DNA from: Gammaproteobacteria bacterium 39-13
GTDB lineage: Bacteria > Pseudomonadota > Gammaproteobacteria > Berkiellales > Berkiellaceae
Assembly (NCBI GenBank): GCA_001898235.1
Contig: MKTN01000038.1
Span: forward strand, 62,001-126,000
DNA length: 64,000 nucleotides
Direction: 5' to 3'
The notes beneath the pieces are model-generated. The model searched no databases and was not told the DNA's origin. It saw only the letters and a program-made list of their open reading frames with translations. The position numbers and the translations under genes are program-made. How positions within the stretch are numbered: the first letter of the stretch is position 1; each line of letters opens with the position of its first letter. Shown here in pieces: positions 54,295-62,636 of this stretch.

Positions 54295-55155
54295 TCAATT
54301 GCTAGTATAACTTAATATGGTGCCGAGAAATAAAAAAGCACCTACCCATTGGTTATTTAAAAAGGCGCGAAAACACGCTTGGGGATTACGATCCCTAATC
54401 AACCACTGCTGATATAACACTAGTCCCATAGCCAAACTTATGCCCGCATAATAGGGCATATTTAATGCCAAACGCTGACCAACCAGTACCAACAGCCCCA
54501 GCATCGAAAAATGGCAAAGCCCTATCCACAATTTATCAAACGCACCGAAAATGATAGCCGTTGATTTAATACCAATTTTTTTATCATCTTCTCTATCGAC
54601 CATGGCATATAAAGTATCATAAGCCACAGCCCACAATAATGTCGCAGCAAATAAAAGCCAACATTCCACCGGTAAACTTTGATTTTGTGCACCATATGCC
54701 ATTGGTATAGCCCAACCAAATGAAGCGCCTAATACCACTTGAGGGAAATGAATATACCGCTTCGTAAAAGGATAACAAAAAGCTAACCCCCCCCCTAGAA
54801 TTGACAAGATAACGGTATAAAAATTCGTGCAACAAACAATAGCAAAAGCTACCATCAATAAAAGAAAAAATAATATGCTCGCTTCCTTGACTGAAACATT
54901 ACCAGCCGCTAATGGCCTGTCCTTAGTACGCTGAACATGACCATCAAAATTTCTGTCAGCAATATCATTAATCACACAACCCGCAGATCGCATCACAAAT
55001 GCGCCTACAATAAAGAGTATGACGAAAGTGAAACGAGGCTGCCCTTTCGATGCAAACCAAAATGCTATCAACATTGGCCAAACCAAAAGCAAAGTCCCGA
55101 CCGGACGGTGTAAACGCATCAATAAGCCATATTGGTATAGGCGCTGGCTAATCAT
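54295..55155 (-). CDS. ubiA: 4-hydroxybenzoate polyprenyltransferase
   Basis: 286 residues and eight to nine membrane helices. The prenyl-diphosphate motif NDIADRNFDGHVQRTKDRP and the second aspartate motif in YAMVDREDDKKIG are present. UbiA attaches the polyprenyl tail to 4-hydroxybenzoate in ubiquinone synthesis, so it supports the quinone pool upstream of the cytochrome oxidase. ubiC is not adjacent. Confidence 0.95.
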   Translation of the reverse strand: MISQRLYQYGLLMRLHRPVGTLLLVWPMLIAFWFASKGQPRFTFVILFIVGAFVMRSAGCVINDIADRNFDGHVQRTKDRPLAAGNVSVKEASILFFLLLMVAFAIVCCTNFYTVILSILGGGLAFCYPFTKRYIHFPQVVLGASFGWAIPMAYGAQNQSLPVECWLLFAATLLWAVAYDTLYAMVDREDDKKIGIKSTAIIFGAFDKLWIGLCHFSMLGLLVLVGQRLALNMPYYAGISLAMGLVLYQQWLIRDRNPQACFRAFLNNQWVGAFLFLGTILSYTSN

Positions 55156-55234
55156 TTTGCCTCGATCTGGTTTATGATATGATGGGTCAGTTACTCAAAG
55201 TTAGAAACTTATTCAACTTATTATATTCACCAAC

Positions 55235-55353
55235 AAGTCAAAGCAGATGACTTTTCGGCAAGGCGGCAAGCGTTAGCAATAGAGTGTATATAAAATACAT
55301 AACTATTATGAGCACATGCCAGCAAGCTCGAATGATCATATGCGAAAACTATA
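55235..55353. repeat. Dispersed palindromic element, copy 5
   Basis: Left end AAGTCAAAGCAGATGACTTT; right end, reverse-complemented, TATAGTTTTCGCATATGATC. The core AGAGTGTATATAAAATACATA followed by ACTATTATGAG matches copy 2 read on the minus strand. It lies in the divergent gap between ubiA and rubB, so it may carry or separate their promoters. Confidence 0.7.
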
Positions 55354-55377
55354 AAAAACGGATAAAATTGTACATCT

Positions 55378-56547
55378 ATGACTACCAAAGATAAACCCAT
55401 TGTCATTGTCGGCACAGGACTTGCCGGGTATTCACTGGCTAAAGAATTCCGAAAAATAGATCTTAATACGCCACTTTACCTCATTACCCAAGATGATGGC
55501 CATTTTTACTCAAAGCCACAATTATCCACGGCTTTACAGCAAGCGAAAACACCAGAAAGCCTTGTGGTCACAGATAAAAATACGATGCAGGCACAACTGA
55601 ATGCGGAGATCTTTACTCATTCTACTGTTGAAGCCATTGATACTGCAGCGCAAACGTTAGTCGTGCAAACCGAAAATAGTCGCCAAGAAATTTCTTACCA
55701 ATCCTTAATCTTAGCGATGGGTGCTCTTCCAAGACCCTTCCCGGTATTAGAAAATATCAAACATCATTACCGAGTGAATAGCTTGCAAGACTATGGCTTT
55801 TTTATCGAAAAAACCGCGCAATTCGACGATGTTGCCATCATTGGTAGCGGCTTGGTGGGATGTGAATTTGCAAACGATTTTGTAGAAAAATTTAAACAAA
55901 TCACTGTCATTACACCTGATCCTCATCCGCTTTATAGGTTAGTCCCTGCCCAAATGGGTGAACGCTTGCAAACAGTACTATCCTCTAAAGGGATCACATG
56001 GCACACAAAGTCTTATCTTCAAGCCGCAAAAGAAGAACAGGGTAAAGTTCATCTTGAATTAAGCAATGGTTCAATCATCAATGTACAAGGTATTTTAACT
56101 GCAATTGGTTTACAGCCGAATACCTTACTAGCGCAAAAGGCTAATCTGCATATCAATCAGGGCATCATGGTGGATCAATATCTACAAACAAATGATCCTC
56201 ATATTTATGCTCTAGGTGATTGTGCGGAAATAGATGGCCAATGCCGTCAATACGTTGCTCCTATATTGCAATGCGCGCGTGCATTAGCACAAACCTTATG
56301 TCATAAACCTACGCCCGTTATTTTTCCTTTGATGCCTATCTCACTTAAAGTCAGTAGTCATCCCGTCATTGTACACCCTCCCAGAATACAAGAGGGAAAA
56401 TGGTCCATTGAGCAAAATGAAGGTGGTGTTAAAGCACTTTTCCACGATACAAATGGTCACTTGCAAGGTTATGCACTTTCGGGCACACAGACTGAGCACC
56501 GCATGGAATGCTTAAAAATCCTTTCAAGCACGCCTATTTCTGTTTAG
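55378..56547 (+). CDS. rubB: Rubredoxin-NAD+ reductase family FAD oxidoreductase
   Basis: 389 residues with two Rossmann folds: FAD site IVIVGTGLAGYSLAKEFR at the N terminus, NAD site VAIIGSGLVGCEFAND (about 152-167), and IYALGDCAEIDG near 280. The pattern and length match rubredoxin reductase of pseudomonads, which lies beside ubiCA there; this synteny supports the call. It passes electrons from NADH to rubredoxin for alkane hydroxylation or oxidative-stress defence. No rubredoxin gene is visible next to it. Confidence 0.85.
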   Translation: MTTKDKPIVIVGTGLAGYSLAKEFRKIDLNTPLYLITQDDGHFYSKPQLSTALQQAKTPESLVVTDKNTMQAQLNAEIFTHSTVEAIDTAAQTLVVQTENSRQEISYQSLILAMGALPRPFPVLENIKHHYRVNSLQDYGFFIEKTAQFDDVAIIGSGLVGCEFANDFVEKFKQITVITPDPHPLYRLVPAQMGERLQTVLSSKGITWHTKSYLQAAKEEQGKVHLELSNGSIINVQGILTAIGLQPNTLLAQKANLHINQGIMVDQYLQTNDPHIYALGDCAEIDGQCRQYVAPILQCARALAQTLCHKPTPVIFPLMPISLKVSSHPVIVHPPRIQEGKWSIEQNEGGVKALFHDTNGHLQGYALSGTQTEHRMECLKILSSTPISV

Positions 56548-56722
56548 AAATAGATCATTCTGCTGATCATTCGCTTCTCTGATCTTAAAGATCAGAGAAA
56601 TCCCCTCTTCCTCAGCTTATCAAATAGGTGTATTTGCTTTATATAAATAAATGACATGAAATCTTATTTCTGACTAGATATAATTAGCTACCTTTCTAAT
56701 AAATATTATCTGAGTGAATATC

Positions 56723-57910
56723 ATGTTAATGTCGTTCCCGTCCATTTCTTCCTGGAAAGATCAAAATAGTGTTTCAGTTGACGAGTTCTTTATTCAACCC
56801 AATGAATCCCCCGATCTTTACCATAAAGCGCACAAATTACATCAAAAATACAAAAAGGCCTTAGAAAATAACGATACAACGGCGAAAAGATTCCCTGAGC
56901 CCGTGCTACAGCTTTCAGCGAAAGGCTTGGCGCTTCTTTCTCATCTCTATGCTCAAAAAGATCAATCAACTAAACAACCTCTTGTTGCATCCACTGTGGG
57001 TGATTTTCTTCATCTGTTAAAGCTTATTCAAATAGCGCCACCAGGTATTGAAGTGACCGTTATTTTTCAACCGACTGATACCAAAAATTTGCCAGCTTTT
57101 TATCAATCGCAAGTTGCGCCACAACACCGAACAGTCATTAAATTTGAAAAAGACGAAAATGCGTTGCGAGCAATTAATATTGATCCCGTATCAAACCCTT
57201 TTTTCTATATGATGTGCCAAACGCTAATCGTGAATACGCTCAAACTAGGAAAAGAGAAAACTAATCTTATCTATTTCAAACCAAAATTTATTATCAATCC
57301 AGAAGATAAAAATAATTTCTTTTCTCGTCAAACCGATTTTTATCAATGTGCAATTTATGCACATCGTGATGCCAGATCATTAAATAAAGAATCGAATACC
57401 TCTGCCATGCTATACAACACTGCCATGACAAAGAAAAAAACGGATGAACTAGAATATGTTGAATTTGAGCTACCTGCTAAATATTTAAAAGGTATTCACT
57501 CAAAAACATATTCCGCCTATGTGTTAACACAACATGGACAGACAGTGGTTACCAACAAAGGAAAAACATTAAAACAAGTGCATGAACAGTACCTAGATAG
57601 TGACGGTTACGCTCATAAGTTCAGCAAAAGATATCAAGAATGGGTAAAAGATTATGTAGAAAAAACTCCGGGGCATGAGATAAAAAAGAAAGTCGCTTTA
57701 TATGATGCCGCCAATATGACATTGGAGAGTTTGATTCAAATTTATGGCCCGCAAGTCACTAGTGATAACATGCCTCTAGCAGTAGAGCCCATTACAAATC
57801 AATTTAACACGATGAAAATAGAGACTGAAACGAAAAATAAACAATCAGTATCTCAACTACAAGAAAACGCTAACTTAAGTAAACCTAAATCGTTCTCGCC
57901 CTTTCAATAG
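56723..57910 (+). CDS. YopJ (C55)-like protein, candidate acetyltransferase or protease effector
   Basis: 395 residues from ATG 56723 (the frame opens at GTG 56714). A catalytic triad can be laid out as in YopJ: His135 in QHRTVIKFE, Asp154 in INIDP (19 residues later, the YopJ His-Glu spacing) and Cys209 in RQTDFYQCAIYAHRDA. After the Cys come ELPAKYLKGIHSKTYSAYVL and TVVTNKGKTLKQ, similar to the LP..F.KHTQ and TVVNK stretches of YopJ. Family members acetylate host kinases or act as deubiquitinases. The Cys lies about 11 residues later than in YopJ, and Glu is Asp. A structure prediction would settle this. Confidence 0.68.
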   Translation: MLMSFPSISSWKDQNSVSVDEFFIQPNESPDLYHKAHKLHQKYKKALENNDTTAKRFPEPVLQLSAKGLALLSHLYAQKDQSTKQPLVASTVGDFLHLLKLIQIAPPGIEVTVIFQPTDTKNLPAFYQSQVAPQHRTVIKFEKDENALRAINIDPVSNPFFYMMCQTLIVNTLKLGKEKTNLIYFKPKFIINPEDKNNFFSRQTDFYQCAIYAHRDARSLNKESNTSAMLYNTAMTKKKTDELEYVEFELPAKYLKGIHSKTYSAYVLTQHGQTVVTNKGKTLKQVHEQYLDSDGYAHKFSKRYQEWVKDYVEKTPGHEIKKKVALYDAANMTLESLIQIYGPQVTSDNMPLAVEPITNQFNTMKIETETKNKQSVSQLQENANLSKPKSFSPFQ

Positions 57911-57937
57911 CAGTTGCCCGTCAGGGCAACTGCTTTA
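57909..57937. terminator. Bidirectional terminator
   Basis: AGCAGTTGCCC-GTCA-GGGCAACTGCT, a perfect 11-bp stem overlapping the stop of the YopJ-like gene by two bases and followed by TTTAC; it lies 7 bases from the stop of the convergent methyltransferase gene. Confidence 0.75.
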
Positions 57938-57940
57938 CTT

Positions 57941-58561
57941 TCATATTTTTTGACAAAAGACTCTAAAGGCAGAATGCGTTTGATAGGAATACTCTTTCTC
58001 AATCAAATCAAAGGACAGGATCTTAAAGTTTGTATTTTGTAGTATAATTTTTAATTCATCTTCTCCATAAAAAGACCAAAATTTCTTTACATCTCCTTCA
58101 TAGCGTAAGTCAGTTTCCAATGATTCACCTTGCCCTTTTTTCAGTGCAAGATAGAGAAGTCCTTCCTTTTTTAAAAGATTGTGGATCTTTTTTAATACTT
58201 CAGGAAACGATTTTTTTTCAATATGTAAAAGTGAACACGCAGCCCAAGCACCATCAAATGAATCAGGTGGAAAGTGCATTTCCTCAATATCCATGAGTTT
58301 AAACTCAGCAAGTGGCGCATTTTTTCTTGCTATGTCGATAAGATTTTGGCAAAAATCAATCCCTACGACGTCTATTCCCTTATGCGTAAATATTTTTGCA
58401 TCTCTACCTGAACCACTGCCAATATCGATTATTTTTCCCTTCACATGAAGAAGATCAATGAATCTATCTATCGAAGCGATAGGAGCAAGGGAAGCTACAT
58501 TATTAGCAAAATCCTCCGCAATTGCTTGATAACTTTGTTTGGTAATTTCTTTGTTTGACAT
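57941..58561 (-). CDS. Class I SAM-dependent methyltransferase
   Basis: 206 residues. It has motif I IIDIGSGSGRDAKIF (about 42-56), the acidic loop VGIDFCQNLIDIARK, and motif IV FDGAWAACSLLHIEK followed by LLYLALKKG. This is a generic small-molecule or tRNA/quinone-type methyltransferase fold; the substrate cannot be told. The frame starts at 58624, but ATG 58561 with a purine-rich site gives the standard start. Confidence 0.86.
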   Translation of the reverse strand: MSNKEITKQSYQAIAEDFANNVASLAPIASIDRFIDLLHVKGKIIDIGSGSGRDAKIFTHKGIDVVGIDFCQNLIDIARKNAPLAEFKLMDIEEMHFPPDSFDGAWAACSLLHIEKKSFPEVLKKIHNLLKKEGLLYLALKKGQGESLETDLRYEGDVKKFWSFYGEDELKIILQNTNFKILSFDLIEKEYSYQTHSAFRVFCQKI

Positions 58562-58785
58562 TTTATCTCTTATCCCTAAGCGACGCTGATATAGGTTTAT
58601 ACTGTTTTCAGAGATCCAAGACAAGGCGTCGTTTCAAAAAATCTTCATTTTAGACTTTAATCTATGTAACTTTGATGGTAGGATCCGCTTCTTTTAGAAT
58701 GTCAACTTAAACGTTGCACCATTCTTAGAGGATAATCACTCGCTTTGGATGGCATTTACTGTTTAATGACTTCGGAGAAAATATA

Positions 58786-59226
58786 GTGCTCGATCCCACT
58801 TTAGTCGATACGGTCAAATCCTTGCAGCAAAAATTAGAACAACTTAAAAATTCTTATCACTCACGCTTTTCTAAACGGCTGATCGATAAGGCTTGCCATG
58901 ATCATTACCAAACTGAGGCCAAGAAAAGCCCTGCTATTTTTATGCCCTCACAAGAGGCAGTCTTATTTTATAAAAAAACTTGTCAGCCCCAACAATTTGA
59001 AAACATACTTTTAGAAGCTTTTCGCGCAAATGAAATTAATAAGCTTTTCACGCTTGGATTAGATCATCATCTCTCTAGCGCAGTGGATACTTTGCTTAAT
59101 ATGAGAAAGACGCAACTCAAAAAGTATTTACAGCCAGGAGAGATTGCAACGCTATTAGAAAAGAAGGGCCTCATTGAAAAAAGCCACCCTTCTTCAACTA
59201 AAACAAAAAAAGTAAGATTTGTATAA
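58786..59226 (+). CDS. Helical hypothetical protein
   Basis: 146 residues, start GTG 58786 with GGAG nine bases upstream. Residues 5-25 form a likely coiled coil (VDTVKSLQQKLEQLKNSYH); the rest is helical and charged, ending KTKKVRFV. No family recognised and no signal peptide. The ribosome site and isolated position between two gaps support it as a gene; it may be a small secreted protein. Confidence 0.6.
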   Translation: MLDPTLVDTVKSLQQKLEQLKNSYHSRFSKRLIDKACHDHYQTEAKKSPAIFMPSQEAVLFYKKTCQPQQFENILLEAFRANEINKLFTLGLDHHLSSAVDTLLNMRKTQLKKYLQPGEIATLLEKKGLIEKSHPSSTKTKKVRFV

Positions 59227-59240
59227 AAAAATATCTTAAA

Positions 59241-59290
59241 GAATATCTTAAAGAAAGAGAGAAAATATTCCTCTTTACTTTAAGATATTT
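59241..59290 (+). terminator. A/T-rich long hairpin with tandem arm
   Basis: GAATATCTTAAAGAAAGAG pairs with CTCTTTACTTTAAGATATTT (one bulge) around an 11-base loop. The left arm AATATCTTAAAG is also repeated in tandem just before (from about 59230). It follows the 146-residue gene by 15 bases. Downstream to 59468 I see no gene. Confidence 0.5.
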
Positions 59291-59468
59291 CTCTATCATT
59301 TTCTCTCGCCTCTCATCATTTTCTTCTTTTGCAAGTACTTGCTTACAGAACTATATAAATATCAAGGTATTTTTGCTGAAACTTCTTTCAGAATGCATAA
59401 ACACTTTCCCAGTTTAATCAAAAGATGGATTAAACTGTAAATATCGATCTACAAGTGAGAAGCATACT

Positions 59469-59930
59469 ATGGCGCAAGTACACTCAACCTCATCCAAAGA
59501 TGTAGGAGATCATAACGTTACTTTGAGAACACATCTCAGTAAGGAAGAGAATGTTTTTGATCCTTATAAATTTCTTCATGCAGGGATAAAAAATCCTCCT
59601 TGGCTATCTAATCCACATTTTTCTGAGGATTGGGTAGCGCTTCAACAAAAATTCTGGCAAGGATATATGGAATGGATATCTTGGCAACAACATGTAATGC
59701 AGGAAAATTTCCAAGAAAATATGCGTTTAATAATGCATAGCTTACAACTTTCTTCAGATCCCAATACTTTTTATCGCTATATGCGTTTTAATTGGCAAAA
59801 ACCTTATTTAAATCTAGGCGCACAAACACTCTCGTCTACTCGTTTGATGACACGTTTGATGCTCGAAAGTTGGTGCGCATGGCAAAAAATGTTCCTGCAT
59901 AGCAGCCAGAGCACCCAGGAAAAATCATAA
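59469..59930 (+). CDS. Trp-rich helical protein, possibly phasin-like
   Basis: 153 residues without signal peptide. The middle is rich in aromatic and Gln residues (WVALQQKFWQGYMEW, SWQQHVMQENFQENM) and looks like a pair of amphipathic helices, as in phasins or PhaE-type proteins that coat polyhydroxyalkanoate granules. The resemblance is weak and no pha genes are near. ATG 59469 has GAGAAG upstream. Otherwise unknown. Confidence 0.55.
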   Translation: MAQVHSTSSKDVGDHNVTLRTHLSKEENVFDPYKFLHAGIKNPPWLSNPHFSEDWVALQQKFWQGYMEWISWQQHVMQENFQENMRLIMHSLQLSSDPNTFYRYMRFNWQKPYLNLGAQTLSSTRLMTRLMLESWCAWQKMFLHSSQSTQEKS

Positions 59931-59941
59931 GAACTGGAAAT

Positions 59942-61159
59942 CTAGCTGAGAAATTGTATTGCTTTGGTAAATTGCTCAATAGCCCAATGTAAATTCTCAC
60001 GCTCAATTATCAAAGGAGGTGCAAACCGAATAACGGAATCATGCGCCTCCTTGGAAAGCACACCTAACTCCATCATTTTCTCACAAACCTTTCGCGCCGA
60101 TATTTTTTGAGTGTTGATTTCTACCCCTACCCATAACCCTTTGCCTCGCACTTCTCGAATTAATGGGCTTTTGATAGCACGCAATCCTTGCAACAATTCT
60201 TCACCTAACATTTGAGTACGCTCTAACAAATCACCTTCTTGAATGAGACTTATCGCCTCCAAAGCTACCCGTGTTGCTAAGGGATTACCGCCAAAAGTGG
60301 ATCCATGGCTACCAGGTGTAAAGACAGACATGATTTCCTTTTTGGCCAAAAAAGCTGATACGGGTAAGATCCCACCACCCAATGCCTTCCCTAAAATTAA
60401 GCCATCAGGCATGATTTCTTCATGCTCAAAAGCAAATAATTTTCCAGTGCGTCCCAATCCTGATTGGATCTCATCTAAAATCAATAATACATTATTTTCT
60501 TGACATATTTTCGCACATCGCTTAAGCCAGCCTTGTGGTGGGATCTGGATCCCAGCCTCACCTTGAATAGGCTCCACGAGAAAAGCACATGTGTTGGTTG
60601 TAATTGCTTTTTTCAGTGCTATTTCATCACCAAATGGAATTTCAACAAAACCCGGTGTAAAAGGACCAAAATGTGTTTTATAAGATTCATCAGATGAAAA
60701 GCTAATTACGGTAAGTGTGCGACCATGAAAATTATTCTTTGCTACAATAATCTCAACTTGTCCATCCGGGATCCCTTTTTTCTCAACGCCCCAACGCCTG
60801 GCTGCTTTAATCGCCGTTTCTACTGCCTCTACACCAGTATTCATTGGCAAAGCCATATCCAACCCTGAAATTTGACATAATTTTTCTAGAAAAGGGCGCA
60901 TCGTATCAGTATGAAAAGCCCGCGATACTACGCACAATTTATGGGCTTGTTCAGTTAATACTTGCAGTAAACGAGGATGGGAATGTCCTAAGCTCACAGC
61001 AGAATAAGCAGACATCATATCTAAATAACGCTTGCCCTCTATGTCCCATAACCACACACCTTTACCCTTAGTTAACACCACTGGTAAAGGATAATAGTTT
61101 TGAGCACAATGCGCATTTTCTGCATCAATCCAAGTTGAGGTTTTCATATTTGCTCTCAT
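59942..61159 (-). CDS. rocD: Ornithine aminotransferase
   Basis: 405 residues, a class III PLP aminotransferase. Visible are GVWLWDIEGKRYLDMMSAYS, ALPMNTGVEAVETAIKAARR, DEIQSGLGRTGKLF and the PLP-lysine motif LILGKALGGGILPVSA. It converts ornithine plus 2-oxoglutarate to glutamate semialdehyde. The ATG overlaps the arginase stop (ATGA), so both are one operon that turns arginine to glutamate semialdehyde and urea. Confidence 0.94.
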   Translation of the reverse strand: MRANMKTSTWIDAENAHCAQNYYPLPVVLTKGKGVWLWDIEGKRYLDMMSAYSAVSLGHSHPRLLQVLTEQAHKLCVVSRAFHTDTMRPFLEKLCQISGLDMALPMNTGVEAVETAIKAARRWGVEKKGIPDGQVEIIVAKNNFHGRTLTVISFSSDESYKTHFGPFTPGFVEIPFGDEIALKKAITTNTCAFLVEPIQGEAGIQIPPQGWLKRCAKICQENNVLLILDEIQSGLGRTGKLFAFEHEEIMPDGLILGKALGGGILPVSAFLAKKEIMSVFTPGSHGSTFGGNPLATRVALEAISLIQEGDLLERTQMLGEELLQGLRAIKSPLIREVRGKGLWVGVEINTQKISARKVCEKMMELGVLSKEAHDSVIRFAPPLIIERENLHWAIEQFTKAIQFLS

Positions 61160-62046
61160 TTATTCAATACACTTTCTACGAGTTTTTGAATAATTTTTGC
61201 TGTTTTATTTTCATTATCTCGGGTGGGATCAAATTCAGCGATTTCTAACGCTTTAAATTGGGGATGATTTCTTACATCACGCAACATCTTTGCTATGTCT
61301 TGATCATTCAATCCATCAGGTTCAGGCGCACCTGTGCCTGGGGCAAGTATTGGATCAATAGAATCAATATCAATACTAATACCAAACCCTTTTGTATGGG
61401 CAGTCACTTTAGAAAGCGCTTCTTGAAATACGACATCAAAGCCACGAGCTTTTACTTCATCCATGTAGTAAATCTTCACGTTAAGCTGCTTTAACAACGC
61501 GGCTTCTCCAGATTCAAAACTTCGCACTCCTACTAACACAACATTTTGAGGATTAAGCTTAGTACCAGATGCATAAAGATTAACTAATTCGGGTTCCCCA
61601 TAACCTAATAACGCAGCAAGCGGCATACCATGAATGGCCTGTGAGGGGGTTGTTTGAGGAGTATGCGAATCCATATGGGCATCAATCCATATCAAACCAA
61701 ATGCTTCTTTTTGAGAAGCCGCCATCCCACTCCAGGTCCCAATGGCGATAGAATGATCTCCACCTAAGATAACAGGAAAATAATTTTTTCGACGCTCATC
61801 AACTTCTTTGGCTAAACGTTGCGTAAACGCTTGGACCTCTATTAAGCGCTCTGCATAATCTAACTGCTTATTAGGCTGATAGGACGCCGATACTTTTAAG
61901 CGCTCCCAGTGAATGGCAGGATCCTTTTTTTGCAAAAAAGATCTCAGTCCAAAATCTTCTAATGCTTGAGGACCAAATTGTGCTTCATGTCGTTTGGCTC
62001 CCCAGCCAAACTCAGCTCCAATTAATCCTAGTGGTTTGGTTGGCAT
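61156..62046 (-). CDS. rocF: Arginase
   Basis: 296 residues from ATG 62046 (the frame extends to 62142, but family N termini begin as here with LGLIGAEFGWGAKR). Manganese ligands appear in ILGGDHSIAIG, WIDAHMDSHTP and ISIDIDSIDP. It hydrolyses arginine to ornithine and urea. It is translationally coupled to ornithine aminotransferase. In intracellular bacteria, arginase can also deplete host arginine used for nitric oxide; that is inference. Confidence 0.93.
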   Translation of the reverse strand: MPTKPLGLIGAEFGWGAKRHEAQFGPQALEDFGLRSFLQKKDPAIHWERLKVSASYQPNKQLDYAERLIEVQAFTQRLAKEVDERRKNYFPVILGGDHSIAIGTWSGMAASQKEAFGLIWIDAHMDSHTPQTTPSQAIHGMPLAALLGYGEPELVNLYASGTKLNPQNVVLVGVRSFESGEAALLKQLNVKIYYMDEVKARGFDVVFQEALSKVTAHTKGFGISIDIDSIDPILAPGTGAPEPDGLNDQDIAKMLRDVRNHPQFKALEIAEFDPTRDNENKTAKIIQKLVESVLNK

Positions 62047-62215
62047 AAAGTGCTCACGTGATAGCTTTGCTTTAAGTTTGGTTTCAAGACTAATTTTATT
62101 CAAGCTCAATTTAGATGCATATACACTTATAAAATTCTGCATCGTAATAAGAGTTATGAAATAATCATTTCCGTTTCATTGTTAAAATTTACGCAAGCAT
62201 GAAAGGAGATCAAAA

Positions 62216-62494
62216 ATGCGTCATTTGAATCAGCAAGAAGTCGAGAGCATCAGCGGTGCATATTATTTTTACGATATTGTACAAGGTGCTGAAATGGGAG
62301 CAGTGTTAGGATTTTTAGTTGCTTCTTTTTCTGCCACTTCGTTCCCTAGTGCATTGAGCACCGGTATTATTTTAGGCGCCACTTTTGGGCTTTTAGATGG
62401 CTTGGCGTTTGATATTGATATGGCAATGTGGTCCGCATTTTACCAGCAACAACAATCAACCTTACTTGTTCAACCATTCAATCTTGCAAACTAG
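62216..62494 (+). CDS. Small glycine-zipper peptide with bacteriocin-type leader
   Basis: 92 residues. The N terminus MRHLNQQEVESISGA aligns with the double-glycine leader of the 31413 peptide (MR-L---E---I-G). The rest is hydrophobic with Gly/Ala-rich membrane segments (MGAVLGFLVASF, STGIILGATFGLLDG) and a Gln-rich tail. AAAGGAG lies upstream of the ATG. It resembles precursors of class II microcins. No processing transporter is in the window. Confidence 0.7.
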   Translation: MRHLNQQEVESISGAYYFYDIVQGAEMGAVLGFLVASFSATSFPSALSTGIILGATFGLLDGLAFDIDMAMWSAFYQQQQSTLLVQPFNLAN

Positions 62495-62504
62495 AATTTT
62501 GAGT

Positions 62505-62540
62505 CGAGCCATCTATTCTTGATGGCTCGCACCGTTTTAT
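62505..62540 (+). terminator. Rho-independent terminator
   Basis: CGAGCCATC-(7)-GATGGCTCG hairpin followed by CACCGTTTTATTTT, 11 bases after the leader-peptide stop. Confidence 0.78.
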
Positions 62541-62636
62541 TTTGCAGTATATACACTATTTAATATAGTTCTGGAACTAATTCACAGCTCTTAAAGACTA
62601 ATGATGTGGGAGTACTTCAATCTTTAGCGAGCAATC

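Noticed and set aside
59230-59254. CRISPR-like tandem repeat (AATATCTTAAAG twice)
   Set aside because: Only two units of 12 bases with no spacer; better explained as part of a terminator hairpin.
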